Shown: piece by piece, positions 1 through 11,081 of the stretch
Layout of the letters: every line of letters begins with the position of its first letter
Position numbering within the stretch: the first letter of the stretch is position 1
NCBI GenBank assembly: GCA_021613535.1
Contig: CP075496.1
Coordinates: 12,400,001-12,464,000 of the forward strand
Length of the DNA: 64,000 bases
Source of the DNA: Adineta vaga
Taxonomy: Eukaryota; Rotifera
Reading direction: 5' to 3'
Notes under the pieces: generated by a model
The model's input: only the letters and a program-made list of their open reading frames with translations
The model's database searches: none
Told to the model about the DNA's origin: nothing
Translations under genes and position numbers: made by a program

Positions 1-82
1 TGAGATCGTGTATGATTATTTATCTAGAGAAAAGAAAGACATATTTCTAATGATTAATAACGAAGAAAACATTTTGTTTCAA

Positions 83-811
83 TTATTTACTTGAGAATTG
101 GAAGGCCAACGATGATCGCTAAAAATATTAATGTAAAGATAGAACAAAAAACAATATTTGTTTTCTAAAGATTTTTACGAACAATCGTTGATCATTTGAC
201 GGATGTGTAGTTAGAAATTCTTTAACAGGCTTAAGTGGACGTTGATGAGATTGTGTTTGAGTATGATTAGAAGGCTGTTAAAAAACAAGAAAACATTTCG
301 TAGTTTAAAAAAATAAATGAAAAAAAAAACAATATAAAAGTAAGTCCATCTACCGAATGCGAACGCAATTGATTGCCATCATTACGTATACCAAATGATG
401 TTAATGGTGTACCTTCTAAAAAAACACTTTGATATCGTTTTGGTGTTGAACCACTTGAAGTTGAATTCGATGGTACATGTTGAAGATGAGATGCTTCTTC
501 GGATCGACGAGTTCCTTTCTCCTTAAATAAATAAAAGCTAATGTTCAATTGGATCTGATGTAATATGACTATTTTCATAATCATGTATTGATTATGTGCA
601 AAACTTTTCTTTTTCTTTATATTCTCACATTCTATTCACTAATACTTGAACATCGTTGAATAAGCAAACTATTCTTAAAATGATCAATTAGATCAAACAA
701 AGAAATTTCCAATTCTTTTGATTGTTCAAAGAAAATCTTTTACATTTAATATACCTTCAATTTTTGTGGAACGAATGTAGTTGGTTTAATTGGACGAGTT
801 GCAGTAGCCAT
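83..811 (-). CDS. Hypothetical small basic protein (4 exons, about 118 aa)
   Basis: Four short exons on the minus strand (755-811, 354-521, 179-274, 83-118) join in phase 0 with GT-AG introns of 60-230 bp and give about 118 residues beginning MATATRPIKPTTFVPQ. The protein is rich in Ser, Thr, Pro and basic residues, with no membrane segment or catalytic motif, so it is probably disordered. The last exon is inferred from a typical 60 bp intron ending in a T-rich acceptor; reading through that intron instead gives a different, hydrophobic C terminus. I do not recognise the family. The gene lies just downstream of RSPH9 on the same strand. Confidence 0.5.
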
Positions 812-1504
812 TAATATATGTATGTATTTATACAACTAAAAGTATTTCGATCGAGAAAACGTGAACATCATTTTTGTCTGCACTCATTATAATGGTTGTA
901 GGAGAGCGACATTTGTGAGCTGCCAGCATGGTTGATGACAAAACAAATAAAAAGATTTTTGGAAAATGAATTGAAAAGAGAAGGAATTTGTATATTAAAG
1001 AATTTATGCCGTAAAAGAAATCAACTGAATGTTGAAGAATAGAAATAATAGGTGAGCAAGAAAGCGAGAGAGAGAGAGAGAGAGAAAGAGGGCAGAGAGA
1101 AAATGAAAGAAGAAAAAGAAAATGAATCGAACGAATTTGTTTATTTCCTTATCCATCACGACAGCATGATTTCGTTGATCATCGTCAATATTTTTAAGAA
1201 TAATGAAAAAGAAAGAGAAAAAAAGAGTTTTCGTTTCAATTCACCATTCGTCGATTTCGGCTTTGTTTGTATGATTAAAATTATATAGGAAAAGAAAAAG
1301 AAAGAAATATTCTAATCGATTGTTGAGTATGACATTGAAGTTGAATTTGATAGGTTTCATATTCTTATTACCTTTCAAGAAATTAAAAATTTCGTATGCA
1401 AAAAATTTGATAATCGAACGAACAAAAGTCATTTTATTTATTTATTTTTATTTTTTTCATAGATTAAAACTAATCACTGAACAAAATGAAGACAGATGAT
1501 GTAT
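812..1504. other. Intergenic, GA-rich, no gene seen
   Basis: No convincing coding exon. The stretch holds a GA dinucleotide run and purine-rich low-complexity sequence that creates short chance open frames on both strands. It would contain the 3' UTR of RSPH9 and the promoter or trans-splice region of the small gene downstream. Confidence 0.6.
1066..1085. repeat. (GA)n microsatellite
   Basis: Ten uninterrupted GA units within a longer purine-rich tract. Confidence 0.9.
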
Positions 1505-2572
1505 TCAAAGCATAAATGGTAAATCTTTATTTTCTTCACCAACACCAAAATAAAGTGAACCAAAACGATTCGTTTCTGGAATATGAAAAAAGGCCATACC
1601 AAGCCACTGAAGACTACGAATTTGCACTAGGCCACTTCCACGTTCATACTGAACGCTCCAACCTAAAATTTATACAAATCAATTAATGCATAACTTCACG
1701 TTCATCTTTACATACCTTTTGGTATATCTTCATCGATTGTATCAAGAAATTGAACACTTTTATCAAGATTTGATCGATGTATAAGGCTTTTTTGTTGAAG
1801 TTGAATTGGTTCACGAAAATGAAAATAATTTGTCAATTTACCGGCTTCTGTTATTGTTAATCCTATGAAAATAAAACGAACTATTTACATGGAACAATTT
1901 CTTTATTTTATTTTTTACCTTCAAATGTTCGATTTCGTTCAACATTACCATTTGGTTGGAGAACATACGAACTTCGTGGAATAATTAAAGCATCTTGTTC
2001 AATCTTCCATAAAACAGCAGCTAAGCGTTCTTCTTCACGTAATTGTGACTAGAAAAACAGATAATGAAAAACAAGAAAAGGATCGGTTTTTTTTTCATTA
2101 CTTTATTTTCGTCAACATTTTCATCTTCTGTATTTTCATTGATTATAGTATATTTTGTTACTTCAAATTCATGTGATGGATCACCAGTAAACCGTCCTTG
2201 ACATAATAATGATAATTCTTTTGCTTCATCATCAGCTGAATTTAACATATTCCAATTAATACAATCTTTACTAAAAAACAATTGATCAAAGAAAAAAAGT
2301 TATTAATTTTCTGTAAATTACCAGTAGGAATATCTTTACCTGTAGAGAAATTGTCGTTCTCTTAATTCGTCTTTTTGACGACCCTGAACAATAAAATAAT
2401 CATCAGTTATTCCTAAAATTTTACCCCATAAATGAATTGTTTTAAATTTATATTGATCTTTTAGAATAACAAGTGATGTTTGCAATGAAGCACGTTGTTC
2501 AGGACTAAAGACAATGCCACTAAATGCTAGAAGATCAACATCAAGATTAAAATCTTTTGCTTCGATACCCAT
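1505..2572 (-). CDS. RSPH9: Radial spoke head protein 9 homolog
   Basis: Five exons (2340-2572, 2102-2270, 1919-2048, 1716-1862, 1505-1662) give 278 residues, against 276 in human RSPH9. Family landmarks in order: SPEQRASLQTSLVILK near residue 23, HLWGKILGITDDYFIVQG, GRFTGDPSHEFE, and the C-terminal EENKDLPFML just before the stop, all closely matching vertebrate RSPH9. The protein belongs to the radial spoke head of motile 9+2 cilia, where it helps transmit signals from the central pair to the dyneins. All splice phases agree and no frame is broken. The ATG follows a TTTCTTTCAG acceptor-like site by about 20 bp, consistent with trans-splicing or a 5' UTR intron. Confidence 0.95.
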
Positions 2573-3920
2573 TTGATGTTTAATTTATGTTCACTGAAAG
2601 AAATGTTTCACACCTTATTAATGAAAATTTTGATAGAAACATACATATACAATCTAGTCATTTAGTAAATACGTTGCTTCGAAACGAACCTCTATTGAAG
2701 TAGACAAGACATTTTGAATAAAAGAGGTCGCTTTATTGGAATAGTTCTGCCAACATAAAAAAATATATTCAATACCACGAGAGATCAATGATTACTTGAA
2801 AGAGATTTTATTTTCAATAACCGCTGTTTCAATTAATTAGAGTCTGTCAACAAACCAAAGAATATAACGAAGGAACGCTAGCGACTGATTCGAGAGTTCA
2901 TCAAATTCTATTTAGCATTAGCATATAGCCGCCTTTTACAGTTAGCACGTGTGATTTATCAAATAGTCCTTATTATCACAAATAAAAATCTTAAGATTAA
3001 AAACTGAGTCGCAAATATCGGTGTTGGAAAGTGGAATAATTCTTGTCACATTCAAAAATACAATTATATCTAGTTATTTTCTCAGTTTTGAAGCGTGATA
3101 AAATTATAGAGTTTGTATTGAAACTCTATTGGACTTCACGTGATCATTTTCTAGTAAAAATAAAAATAAAAATGATGTATTGAGGTTAGAATCTGTTTCA
3201 CAAATATTTTCCTTTTTTTTATTGATATTTTGATAAACATTCCATCTCTGCATGTTGTCTATATTCGTTGAATGATAATATCATATAGAATCCTGTTTAC
3301 TCATGAAAGAACTGGCACAATGCGACTTTTTTACATCTAAATAGCTATAGTAATTTTCAAATGATCGAATAAAATGCGAAAAATCATTGATTACATACCT
3401 TCTGTTCTTGCTAGTATTTTATTTTAGTTTGTTTTCTACATATTGATTACTATGCACGAATAGAAATTTACGTGCTTCATAGAGAATATTAAATCGAACA
3501 CAGTAGAATCTAAAATAAACTTTTTTAAATACATGAAACTAATATATCTATGTCTATATATTTTCAGCGTATCTACCAACTAATAATCAAATACTTCATA
3601 GAATAAAACAATGTATATTATTTTAATAAAGAAGCTCAACAAATGAAATTCAATTTTTCCAGTAGAAAAACTACGCTTGAAAATATTCTTTCTAGTGATC
3701 CATATTATTTGCACGTGTTGTGAAGACTCTTAGTACCGAGAATTGTTGTCTGAGGAAAACTTACTATCTATATATATATTGAATTATATTAATTTATTTT
3801 CAAAGTCTTAGAAGATCGAGGGTGAGAACGTAATTATCGAAACATTTCATTTGAACGTTCGGTGAGATACGTATCAGTCAGCAAGGAAGTTCTTGAGATA
3901 ATTTAGGTTGCAAATTACCA
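2573..3920. other. Intergenic between divergent RSPH9 and the D8C gene
   Basis: AT-rich sequence with stops in all frames and no exon-like block. It lies between the divergent starts of RSPH9 and the D8C-domain gene, so both promoters should be here. I see no RNA gene or repeat. Confidence 0.6.
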
Positions 3921-4872
3921 ATGTATGACAATTATCGAAGTTCGAGAGTGGCACCCCTGGATACATCGTCAGCATCGATGAATGATTTATTACCAACGTC
4001 TGCACGAGTATCCCAAATTCAGACAAATTACAGAAATGATGAAAAGCAGATTCTACCATATCAGTCGAACAGACCTTCTCAACCATGGCAAACGGATCCG
4101 TATTCATCAAATTCATATCAAAATCCACCAAGTATAGCAAAACAAGTGTAAGTACTATTTATTCTGATCGAACTATAATAGAAATGTTGTCTATATCGAG
4201 TAATAGTGCGCCTGCTGCTTCAACAAAGAAATTTCTTATTATAGCATCTGTACTGGGCGTTATCATTGGTCTGTGTATGTGTGGTATTCCGTTGGGAGTT
4301 ATCACAACGTTGTACTTAAAATTGAGTAAGCTCGATGATATCAATACTGAATAATTATAAAACAAACTATAATTTTTTCTTCCAGAATCAGATGGAAGTG
4401 CTACTTGTGCAACTACAGGTGGAAGGATTATGTGCATTGTATTTTGAAAATTATCAACGTATTTTTTCATTTCTTTGCAGGTTCAAGTTCTGTCAGTTTA
4501 CCACCTCAATGTACGACATACACAACTATTTCAGAAGCAAATCGTCTTACTACATGCACAGGCAGCTATTATACTGATTGTAGTTGGACAGCTGGTTGGT
4601 ATCGAGTAACAGGAGGAGGTGCTACTAAATTGGCAACTGTTGCTAGTAGTACAAATTACTGTTGTACATCGTATCCAGGTTGGTTCAATGGAACTCTTCC
4701 AACTACATCTGGTGCGACTACGATAGGAATGTACTGCATCAATTATAGTGGTAATTTGTGTTACAGTCCATGGTCAGTGAGCACGGTTCTTGTAACAAAT
4801 TGTGATGTATTTTATGTTTACTATCTACCAACGATAACGAGTTGTAACTCACGTTATTGTACGACATATTAA
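3921..4872 (+). CDS. Type II membrane protein with uromodulin-like D8C domain
   Basis: Four exons (3921-4147, 4201-4325, 4386-4418, 4481-4872) join in consistent phase to give 258 residues. Residues 1-83 are hydrophilic, Ser/Asn/Gln-rich and probably cytoplasmic. A strong hydrophobic segment, KKFLIIASVLGVIIGLCMC onward (about 85-110), acts as a signal anchor. The rest is extracellular and Cys-rich. Its core, with WYRVTGGGATKLA, CCTSYPGWFNGTLP, TTIGMYCINYSGNLC and FYVYYLP then CNSRYC, follows the D8C pattern of uromodulin, GP2 and OIT3 (W-x-R-x-x-G...C-x-x-x-x-P-x-W-L-N-G...Y-Y-V-Y-x-L). No ZP, EGF or other domain follows. D8C domains occur in secreted and surface proteins; the ligand here is unknown. 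An N-glycosylation site (NGT) lies in the domain. Confidence 0.8.
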
Positions 4873-5753
4873 CAAGATGGTTAATATTCATGAACTAAAA
4901 ATATACCATACTCGCTATTGTATTCCAAAAAATGAATTTATTCTCGAATAAATATATTACTTTACAATATATCTCGATGTATCATAGTGTTTGATACATT
5001 GTGTATATTGTTCAAGAAATAAAGATGATTATTATACAATACAGCCAGGTATACTTTTATTTTTAATACGATTTTAATTTCAAAACAGGTGATTTTCACA
5101 GAGTCACATGAATACATTACGAAATTTCCCATCAATAGTTCAAGTTTGTTGATTGTATTCTGTTAAAGGACTTCTTTTTTGAATCAATTGGAACTCTATA
5201 AACAAAGATATTTATTGTTTTCAAGTGATCCAAATTTAGTTGAAACTTAAGAAATTGAGAAAAAGAATATCTAGAGTATTGAATGGAAATAATCCTTAGG
5301 AACAATCTGAAAAAGTCTGAACATTAATTTCATTTTCATTTCTTATAGTTTGATTCTGCATCGAAAATATAGTTTATGAAATGACACGACATCTCTCATA
5401 ATAAATGTGATTGAATGTTGATGATGATAATATGAATCATACCCTAGATTTTCTTCTGTTTTTTCCTTTTCGTTTCCTGAGTATTCTGGATAGGTAAGAT
5501 AATCAGGTATTTATATAGATTAGAAACCTATTTCTACAACTAAAATGAGTCTGAAAGATACCATACATCCTGCGATATAGTGTGGTAAATAGTCTGAATG
5601 ACGCAATACATTGTATACCGTACAGTCATGTAAATTTCGCAATTACGGTTTTGCCTCTGTCATGGTACTACAAAAATAAAATTTAGTTGTATATATATAG
5701 ATTCTCCTTTTAATTTCAAGTTATTTCAAAAGTTATTCTATTTTAGAAAAATA
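4873..5753. other. Intergenic, 3' UTR and NFX1 upstream region
   Basis: No coding block. The first 150 bp look like the 3' UTR of the D8C gene, with AATAAA-like signals near 4948 and 5019. A hairpin with 8 bp arms (ATGTATCA/TGATACAT) lies near 4977-4999. The final 15 bp before NFX1 contain a TTCTATTTTAG acceptor-like site. Confidence 0.5.
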
Positions 5754-8700
5754 ATGACGGAGAGCTTTGCATCATCAGATTATTCTGAAAATCTACAGCT
5801 AGAAACAACATATTCAAATAATAACAACGACAATAATCATAATCAACGAAAACAAAAACGTCGTCCAATGCAAACAAGTTCACAAGACGCTCGATACAGT
5901 CATCGTTCTTATCAACAGCAACAACAACAACAACAACAACAACAGTGGTATCCAGAAAATATGTATTATGATCAATATTATTACAATCCACCACCTTCGC
6001 GTGGTGGATATATGAATCATAATTATTATAATTATCAATCACAACAACCACAACAACAACATCATCATCGACGCGGTCAAAATCGGCATCCAACTTCGTC
6101 AGGACAAATGAATCAACAAGCAAATATTCGTCCATCCAATCATCATTCATTAGGACGATCCACTGGTGAAGTGGAAAATCTTCGTTCGACATTAACCGAA
6201 CAATTATTAGAAAACGTTTATGAATGTATGATATGTATTATCAAAATCAAGTATGTTTCTAGAGGAAGAAAAACGTTTTATTAATTTCATTTCTTTTTCA
6301 GTCGAGACGAAGAAATATGGTCATGCGATATTTGTTATAAAATGTTCCATTTAAATTGTATTAGAAAATGGGCAAATTCCGAAGAGAGTGGTACTGATAA
6401 AAACTGGCGTTGTCCAGGTTGTCAATATTCTTATTCAACAAATCCAAATTATACTTGTTTCTGTCATAAACGTACTAATCCTATTTTTCAACCAGGTGAA
6501 ATTCCTCATTCCTGCGGTGAAAGATGTGAAAAACGATTGAATACAAAGTCAAACGATTGTAATCATCGTTGTTCAGAGTAAAGATTTAGTATAAATTGAA
6601 ATTCGATCTTCTATTTTGCTATTTTCGTTTAGACTTTGCCATCCAGGTCCTTGTCCAACATGCACAACAATGGTTAAACGTTCATGTTTATGTGGACGTG
6701 AATCTCAAACAATTATGTGTAGTTCAAATTCATTAATTAAATGTGAAAATAAATGTGGAAAATTGAAATTATGTCAACATCATCGTTGTGAATTGGTACG
6801 ATTCATTGACTATTTTCATCGCTTTTTTATAATATTAATTTTGGATATTTCTAGGTTTGTCATCCACGAGACTGTGAACCATGTGATCAGTTAATCAAAC
6901 AAATATGTTTATCACATGGAACTGAAAGAGAAGTTTTATGTACAATTGAAACGGGTGATACGAATTTATACACCTGTGGTGAAGTGTGTGGAAAATTACT
7001 TCAATGTGGTCAACATCGATGTACAAAAACATGTCATGATGGATCATGTTCAGATTGTTTGCTATTACCGAAGAATTGTAAAACGTGTGCTTGTGGAAAG
7101 ACAACAATGGATAATGAACAACGAACTTCATGTCTTGATCATGTATGTTTAAAAAAATGAATAAGCCGAATGTGAATTATAAACAGAGATTATTTTTTAT
7201 TTCTAGTTACCAACTTGTGACAAATTATGCGACAAAATTCTATCTTGTGGTCCAACAAATGATCATCATCGATGTTCAGCTCAATGTCATAATGAATCAT
7301 GTCCACCGTGTAATAAAAAATCTATACTTCAATGTCGTTGTGGACAATCTAGTCAATCAACATCATGCGTCGAAGCTATCCAATATGATCCAATAAAAAA
7401 TCCATTTTGTTGTGAACGACGATGTAATCGTAAGAAAATATGTGGAAAGCATCGGTTAGTTATTTCATTTCTGATTTTACATACAAAAACTAACCGTCTA
7501 TTTTCATCTTACAGATGTACTGAAATGTGTTGCGATCGTGATATTCATGTCTGCGAAATCATCTGCGGTAAAACGCTTAATTGTGGCATTCAGTATGTTT
7601 TAATAATGAAATTAAAAAAATTAAAATTAATATATCTATATAATTTCTTCTTATTTTTAGTAAATGTGAAGAATTATGTCATAAAAATCCTTGTCGTAAA
7701 TGTCCAATAAATAGTTATGATGAATTAACTTGTCGCTGTGGTCAAACTGTACTTCAACCACCGATTGAATGTGGTACAAAACCACCCATATGTAATTACA
7801 AATGTGATCGTACACATACTTGTGATCATCCAGTTTATCACAGCTGTCATAATGACGATGAATGTCCACCATGTACACATCTTGTATCAAAAATGTGTGT
7901 TGGTGAACATACATTACGTAATAATGTAAGCTATTGACTTGAATTTTCTTTTTATTTGCATGAAGAGAATTATTTTTTTATGATAGGTTCCTTGTCATTT
8001 AAAAGAAGTCTTATGTGGTCAACCATGTGGCAAACCTCTTCAATGTGGTGTTCATACGTGTCAACGTGCATGTCATTCAGGCCCATGCCAAACAGTTGAT
8101 CAGAAATGTACTCAACGATGTGCTATGAAACGACGTGAATGTGGTCATCCTTGCAATGTTCAATGTCATGGACATGAACCATGTCCTTCGACCACTTGTC
8201 GAGAAGTCGTTAAAGTTCGTTGTCCATGTGGTCGATTATTAAAAGATGTTGTTTGTAATATCAAATCAAATGAATCGAGTGAAAATAAAGATGATGTGAA
8301 TTTAACACAATCACTGGTTCAAGCATTATCTGTCCGAACGATCGATTTATCTCTTGCAAGAAAACAACAACAACAAGTTCAACTACCACAATTGGAATGT
8401 GATGATGAATGTCGTATTATACAAAGAAATAAAGCTTTAGCACAAGCTTTATCGATTAATCCCGAAGAATCACGACAATCAGTAGTTGTTTATACAGATT
8501 TTTTACGTGATTATGCAAAGAGAAATGTAGAATTTGTACAAACTGTTGAACGACAATTTGCTCAACTTGTCGAAGAAACTCAACGTCATCGTGCTTCAAA
8601 ACGATGTCATTCATTTAAACCCATGAAAATTAATGAACGTCATGTTGTTCATGAATTAGGAACATTCTATGGTTTAGAAACACAAGCAATGGATCCTGAA

Positions 8701-8820
8701 CCACATCGCAATGTGACTGCATATGCATCGTATGGTGTATGTAAAATTCCAACGGTTCTATTAAGTGAAACAATACGACGTGAAAAATTGAAAGTACCAC
8801 CTCCTGTTACTTTGATATGA
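5754..8820 (+). CDS. NFX1: NF-X1-type zinc finger transcriptional regulator with R3H domain
   Basis: Eight exons (5754-6250, 6302-6577, 6633-6795, 6855-7142, 7207-7454, 7515-7592, 7661-7925, 7987-8820) join without phase conflict to give 882 residues. Residues 1-150 are Asn/Gln/His-rich with a poly-Gln run. A RING/PHD-like finger follows (ECMIC...WSCDICYKMFHLNCI...WRCPGC). Then comes a long series of NF-X1 Cys/His repeats (such as CHPGPCPTC, CHDGSCSDC, CHNESCPPC) and a C-terminal R3H domain around KRCHSFKPMKINERHVVHEL. This order is that of animal NFX1 and Drosophila shuttle craft. Family members bind promoter X-box DNA, act as E3 ligases and associate with poly(A)-binding proteins. The start is preferred because an acceptor-like AG lies 8 bp upstream. 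Confidence 0.93.
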
Positions 8821-9087
8821 ACAGATATTGAAATATACATATATACGCATAGTTATACGTAGTTTTTTAAATTTCATTTTCGTTCTCTTTTTTTCTGTCT
8901 TTTCTCGCTCCCTTCATATTTCATTAAAATAAAGAAGAGCCTGTCTCAGGGTATCTCTATTGTGTTATCTTATTTTCAATATATCTATATAGAAGAAACA
9001 AGAAGACCAAGTAGTTTTCTCATAAAGATAGATTAATGTTTCTTTTTTCTTTATGTTAGATTATTATTTGTGCAATAAGTCTAAACT

Positions 9088-10105
9088 ATGTATTGTCGTT
9101 CATTACTAATGATTTCTCGATTGCCGCGTGTACATACTTCTCATATTACAAATCAATGTTTAGTCACATCTTGTAATCATCCATCGTTATTCTTTCTTCA
9201 ACAGCAAAATCGTTCCTTAGCAGAAGATACATCTTCTAAAACATCACCCGGTCTTCTACGTCGATTTTTTCGTTGGTATATGAGAAAACCGAAACCAGTC
9301 GAGATTAAACCAGTTAAATCTACACCTTCTGAACCACCACTCACATCAATGCAACGATTAAAACGTTTTCTTGCACTTTCGCCGCCGATTGAACGTCTGT
9401 TTATTCGTTCACGTATTATTGAAGATGAAGATTTAGCACGCTTAATATCAAAAACAGCTGCTGTAACCATCTATGCATTTATTGGTATTACTACACTCGG
9501 TACACTCGGTGTCGATACTAAACCATTATTAGCTGGTATTGGTATAACTGGTTTTACCGTTGGTTTTGCACTAAAAGAAGTAGCAACTAATTTTATCTCA
9601 GGTGTTTTTCTTGTTATTAATAAACCATTTGTACGAGGCTGTCGAATTAAAATTCATGGAGGTGGTGGAGGTATTGAAGGTAAATTTGTTTTCATATCTA
9701 GCTGATTATTTGAATAGTTTCATAATAAAACAAAGGTCTTGTTCATTACATCGATGTTCGATATGTACATCTCAAAACTAATGATCGTAAGTAATAATGA
9801 TGTTGTTATGTAAAGTGAAATGTATCTATTTTTGTTTTCTAGATGGTATTATTATGGTTCCATCAGCAGTTGTGTATACGAATCCATTTACTGTCTTTCC
9901 AGCTGATGATGATGCCAATATCGGCTTTATAGATATGACGAAACCCTCACCTAGTGATCCAACAAAACCGGCGGAACCAATCCCAATTACACCAAAGATT
10001 AGTAGTAATAAGAGTACTGGTGCAAAAGAAGCAAAATTGACAATGAAATTAAGTACAGAACCAGCAGGATCATTTAAAAAAGCACCATTCAAAGAAAAAC
10101 TATAA
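9088..10105 (+). CDS. MscS-family mechanosensitive channel, probably mitochondrial
   Basis: Three exons (9088-9679, 9736-9786, 9843-10105) give 301 residues. The first 60 residues are rich in Arg and Ser and nearly free of acidic residues, as in a mitochondrial presequence. A hydrophobic stretch follows (KTAAVTIYAFIGITTLGTLG), then the pore helix and start of the beta domain typical of MscS: LLAGIGITGFTVGFALKE, VATNFISGVFLVINKPF, and later YIDVRYVHLKTND and IIMVPSAVVYTNPF (compare the DGR...IPNS pattern of the family). MscS channels release ions when membrane tension rises. They are common in bacteria, plants, fungi and protists; as far as I know animals generally lack them. The C-terminal 70 residues are polar and unassigned. 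The gene lies 267 bp after NFX1, with normal rotifer-like introns, so it is resident, not contaminant. Confidence 0.85.
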
Positions 10106-10328
10106 AAGTTACTGAATACATTCTATCTAACTAAAAGTTTCTTTTCTATAGTAAGCTTTTCATTTTCATCTTTTCATATATAAATCTTTTAACAATGAGC
10201 AAAATGTAAAAATAGTCTTTTTTTAAAGCATAAGTAAATGTAATTTGAATTTGTGATAAAAGACAGGCATATAGATGTATATTATCTATTCAAATCTACA
10301 CATTATTTATTATTCTAAACATTCATGA

Positions 10329-11081
10329 TTATTCTTGTGATTCAGGAATAGCAAGACTATCATCACGATCGAATACTGGTCGTCCATCAGATTTTGAACG
10401 ATAATTTTCATTAAAAACAGCATGAGCCCAAGTCAATGTGTCATTAGAAACTTCCATAGCCCAATGTGCTTTACGTGGCTGCACAAGCCAATCGGAATCA
10501 TTGATAAGTAAATCAAGTGCTTGTGCTACTTTATACCAATCGACAAGTAATCGACCATTAATAGGCAATTCAACATTTCGTGAACGAATGAATGATATAA
10601 TAGAAGTTAATGTTGGAAATTTTCGTGTTCCTTTCGTTATAATTTCCACAATTGATTCTGTTGATCGTAAAACTATTAATAAAGCTGTTTTAGTTATTGA
10701 TGTTGATAATGTTACTTGATGAACATCGTCCTTTTTTAATTCAAGCATTCGATTGAATGTTCGTTTTAAATCAAGAAAATTTTCACTTAATTTATCCAAA
10801 TTAAAGTTACCCGTTTTACAAAATAAAAGTTCGTTTTGAAAAGATTGAACATGATCAGCTTGTGATTCAACTGATGTAATTACGATTGCTTCGCGATTAT
10901 CAGTAACTGGAACATTAAATGCATATTGTCGTAATTGTTCGTCTTTTTTCAATTCAGTATTTTGACGAAGTTGTTCAGCTAAGGCAAGAACATGAAACCA
11001 ACGGTTACGAGCAAAATGACTAGATTGTCTGTCCGTTGCTATTGGATGATCGTGATTTGATGATGTGGATACTTCACTCAT
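10329..11081 (-). CDS. Orphan single-exon protein, possible TFIIS N-terminal-like fold
   Basis: A single uninterrupted frame of 250 residues, beginning MSEVSTSSNHDHP, without signal peptide or membrane helix and predicted largely helical. Residues about 120-200 (SITKTALLIVLRSTESIVEI, KFPTLTSIISFIRS, RLLVDWYKVAQAL) weakly resemble the leucine/tryptophan helical bundle of TFIIS N-terminal domains, where a conserved tract ends in L-V-x-x-W. That match is by eye only and is tentative. The lack of introns is unusual among its neighbours. It is convergent with the MscS-like gene, about 220 bp apart. Confidence 0.6.
   Translation of the reverse strand: MSEVSTSSNHDHPIATDRQSSHFARNRWFHVLALAEQLRQNTELKKDEQLRQYAFNVPVTDNREAIVITSVESQADHVQSFQNELLFCKTGNFNLDKLSENFLDLKRTFNRMLELKKDDVHQVTLSTSITKTALLIVLRSTESIVEIITKGTRKFPTLTSIISFIRSRNVELPINGRLLVDWYKVAQALDLLINDSDWLVQPRKAHWAMEVSNDTLTWAHAVFNENYRSKSDGRPVFDRDDSLAIPESQE

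Noticed and set aside
1052-1288. Open frame through the GA repeat, plus strand
   Set aside because: Composition follows the purine repeat (Arg/Glu/Lys), with no splice context, homology or codon bias.
5743-6192. Minus-strand frame opposite NFX1 exon 1
   Set aside because: Val/Asp runs mirror the Gln/Asn codons on the plus strand; the plus strand gene is certain.
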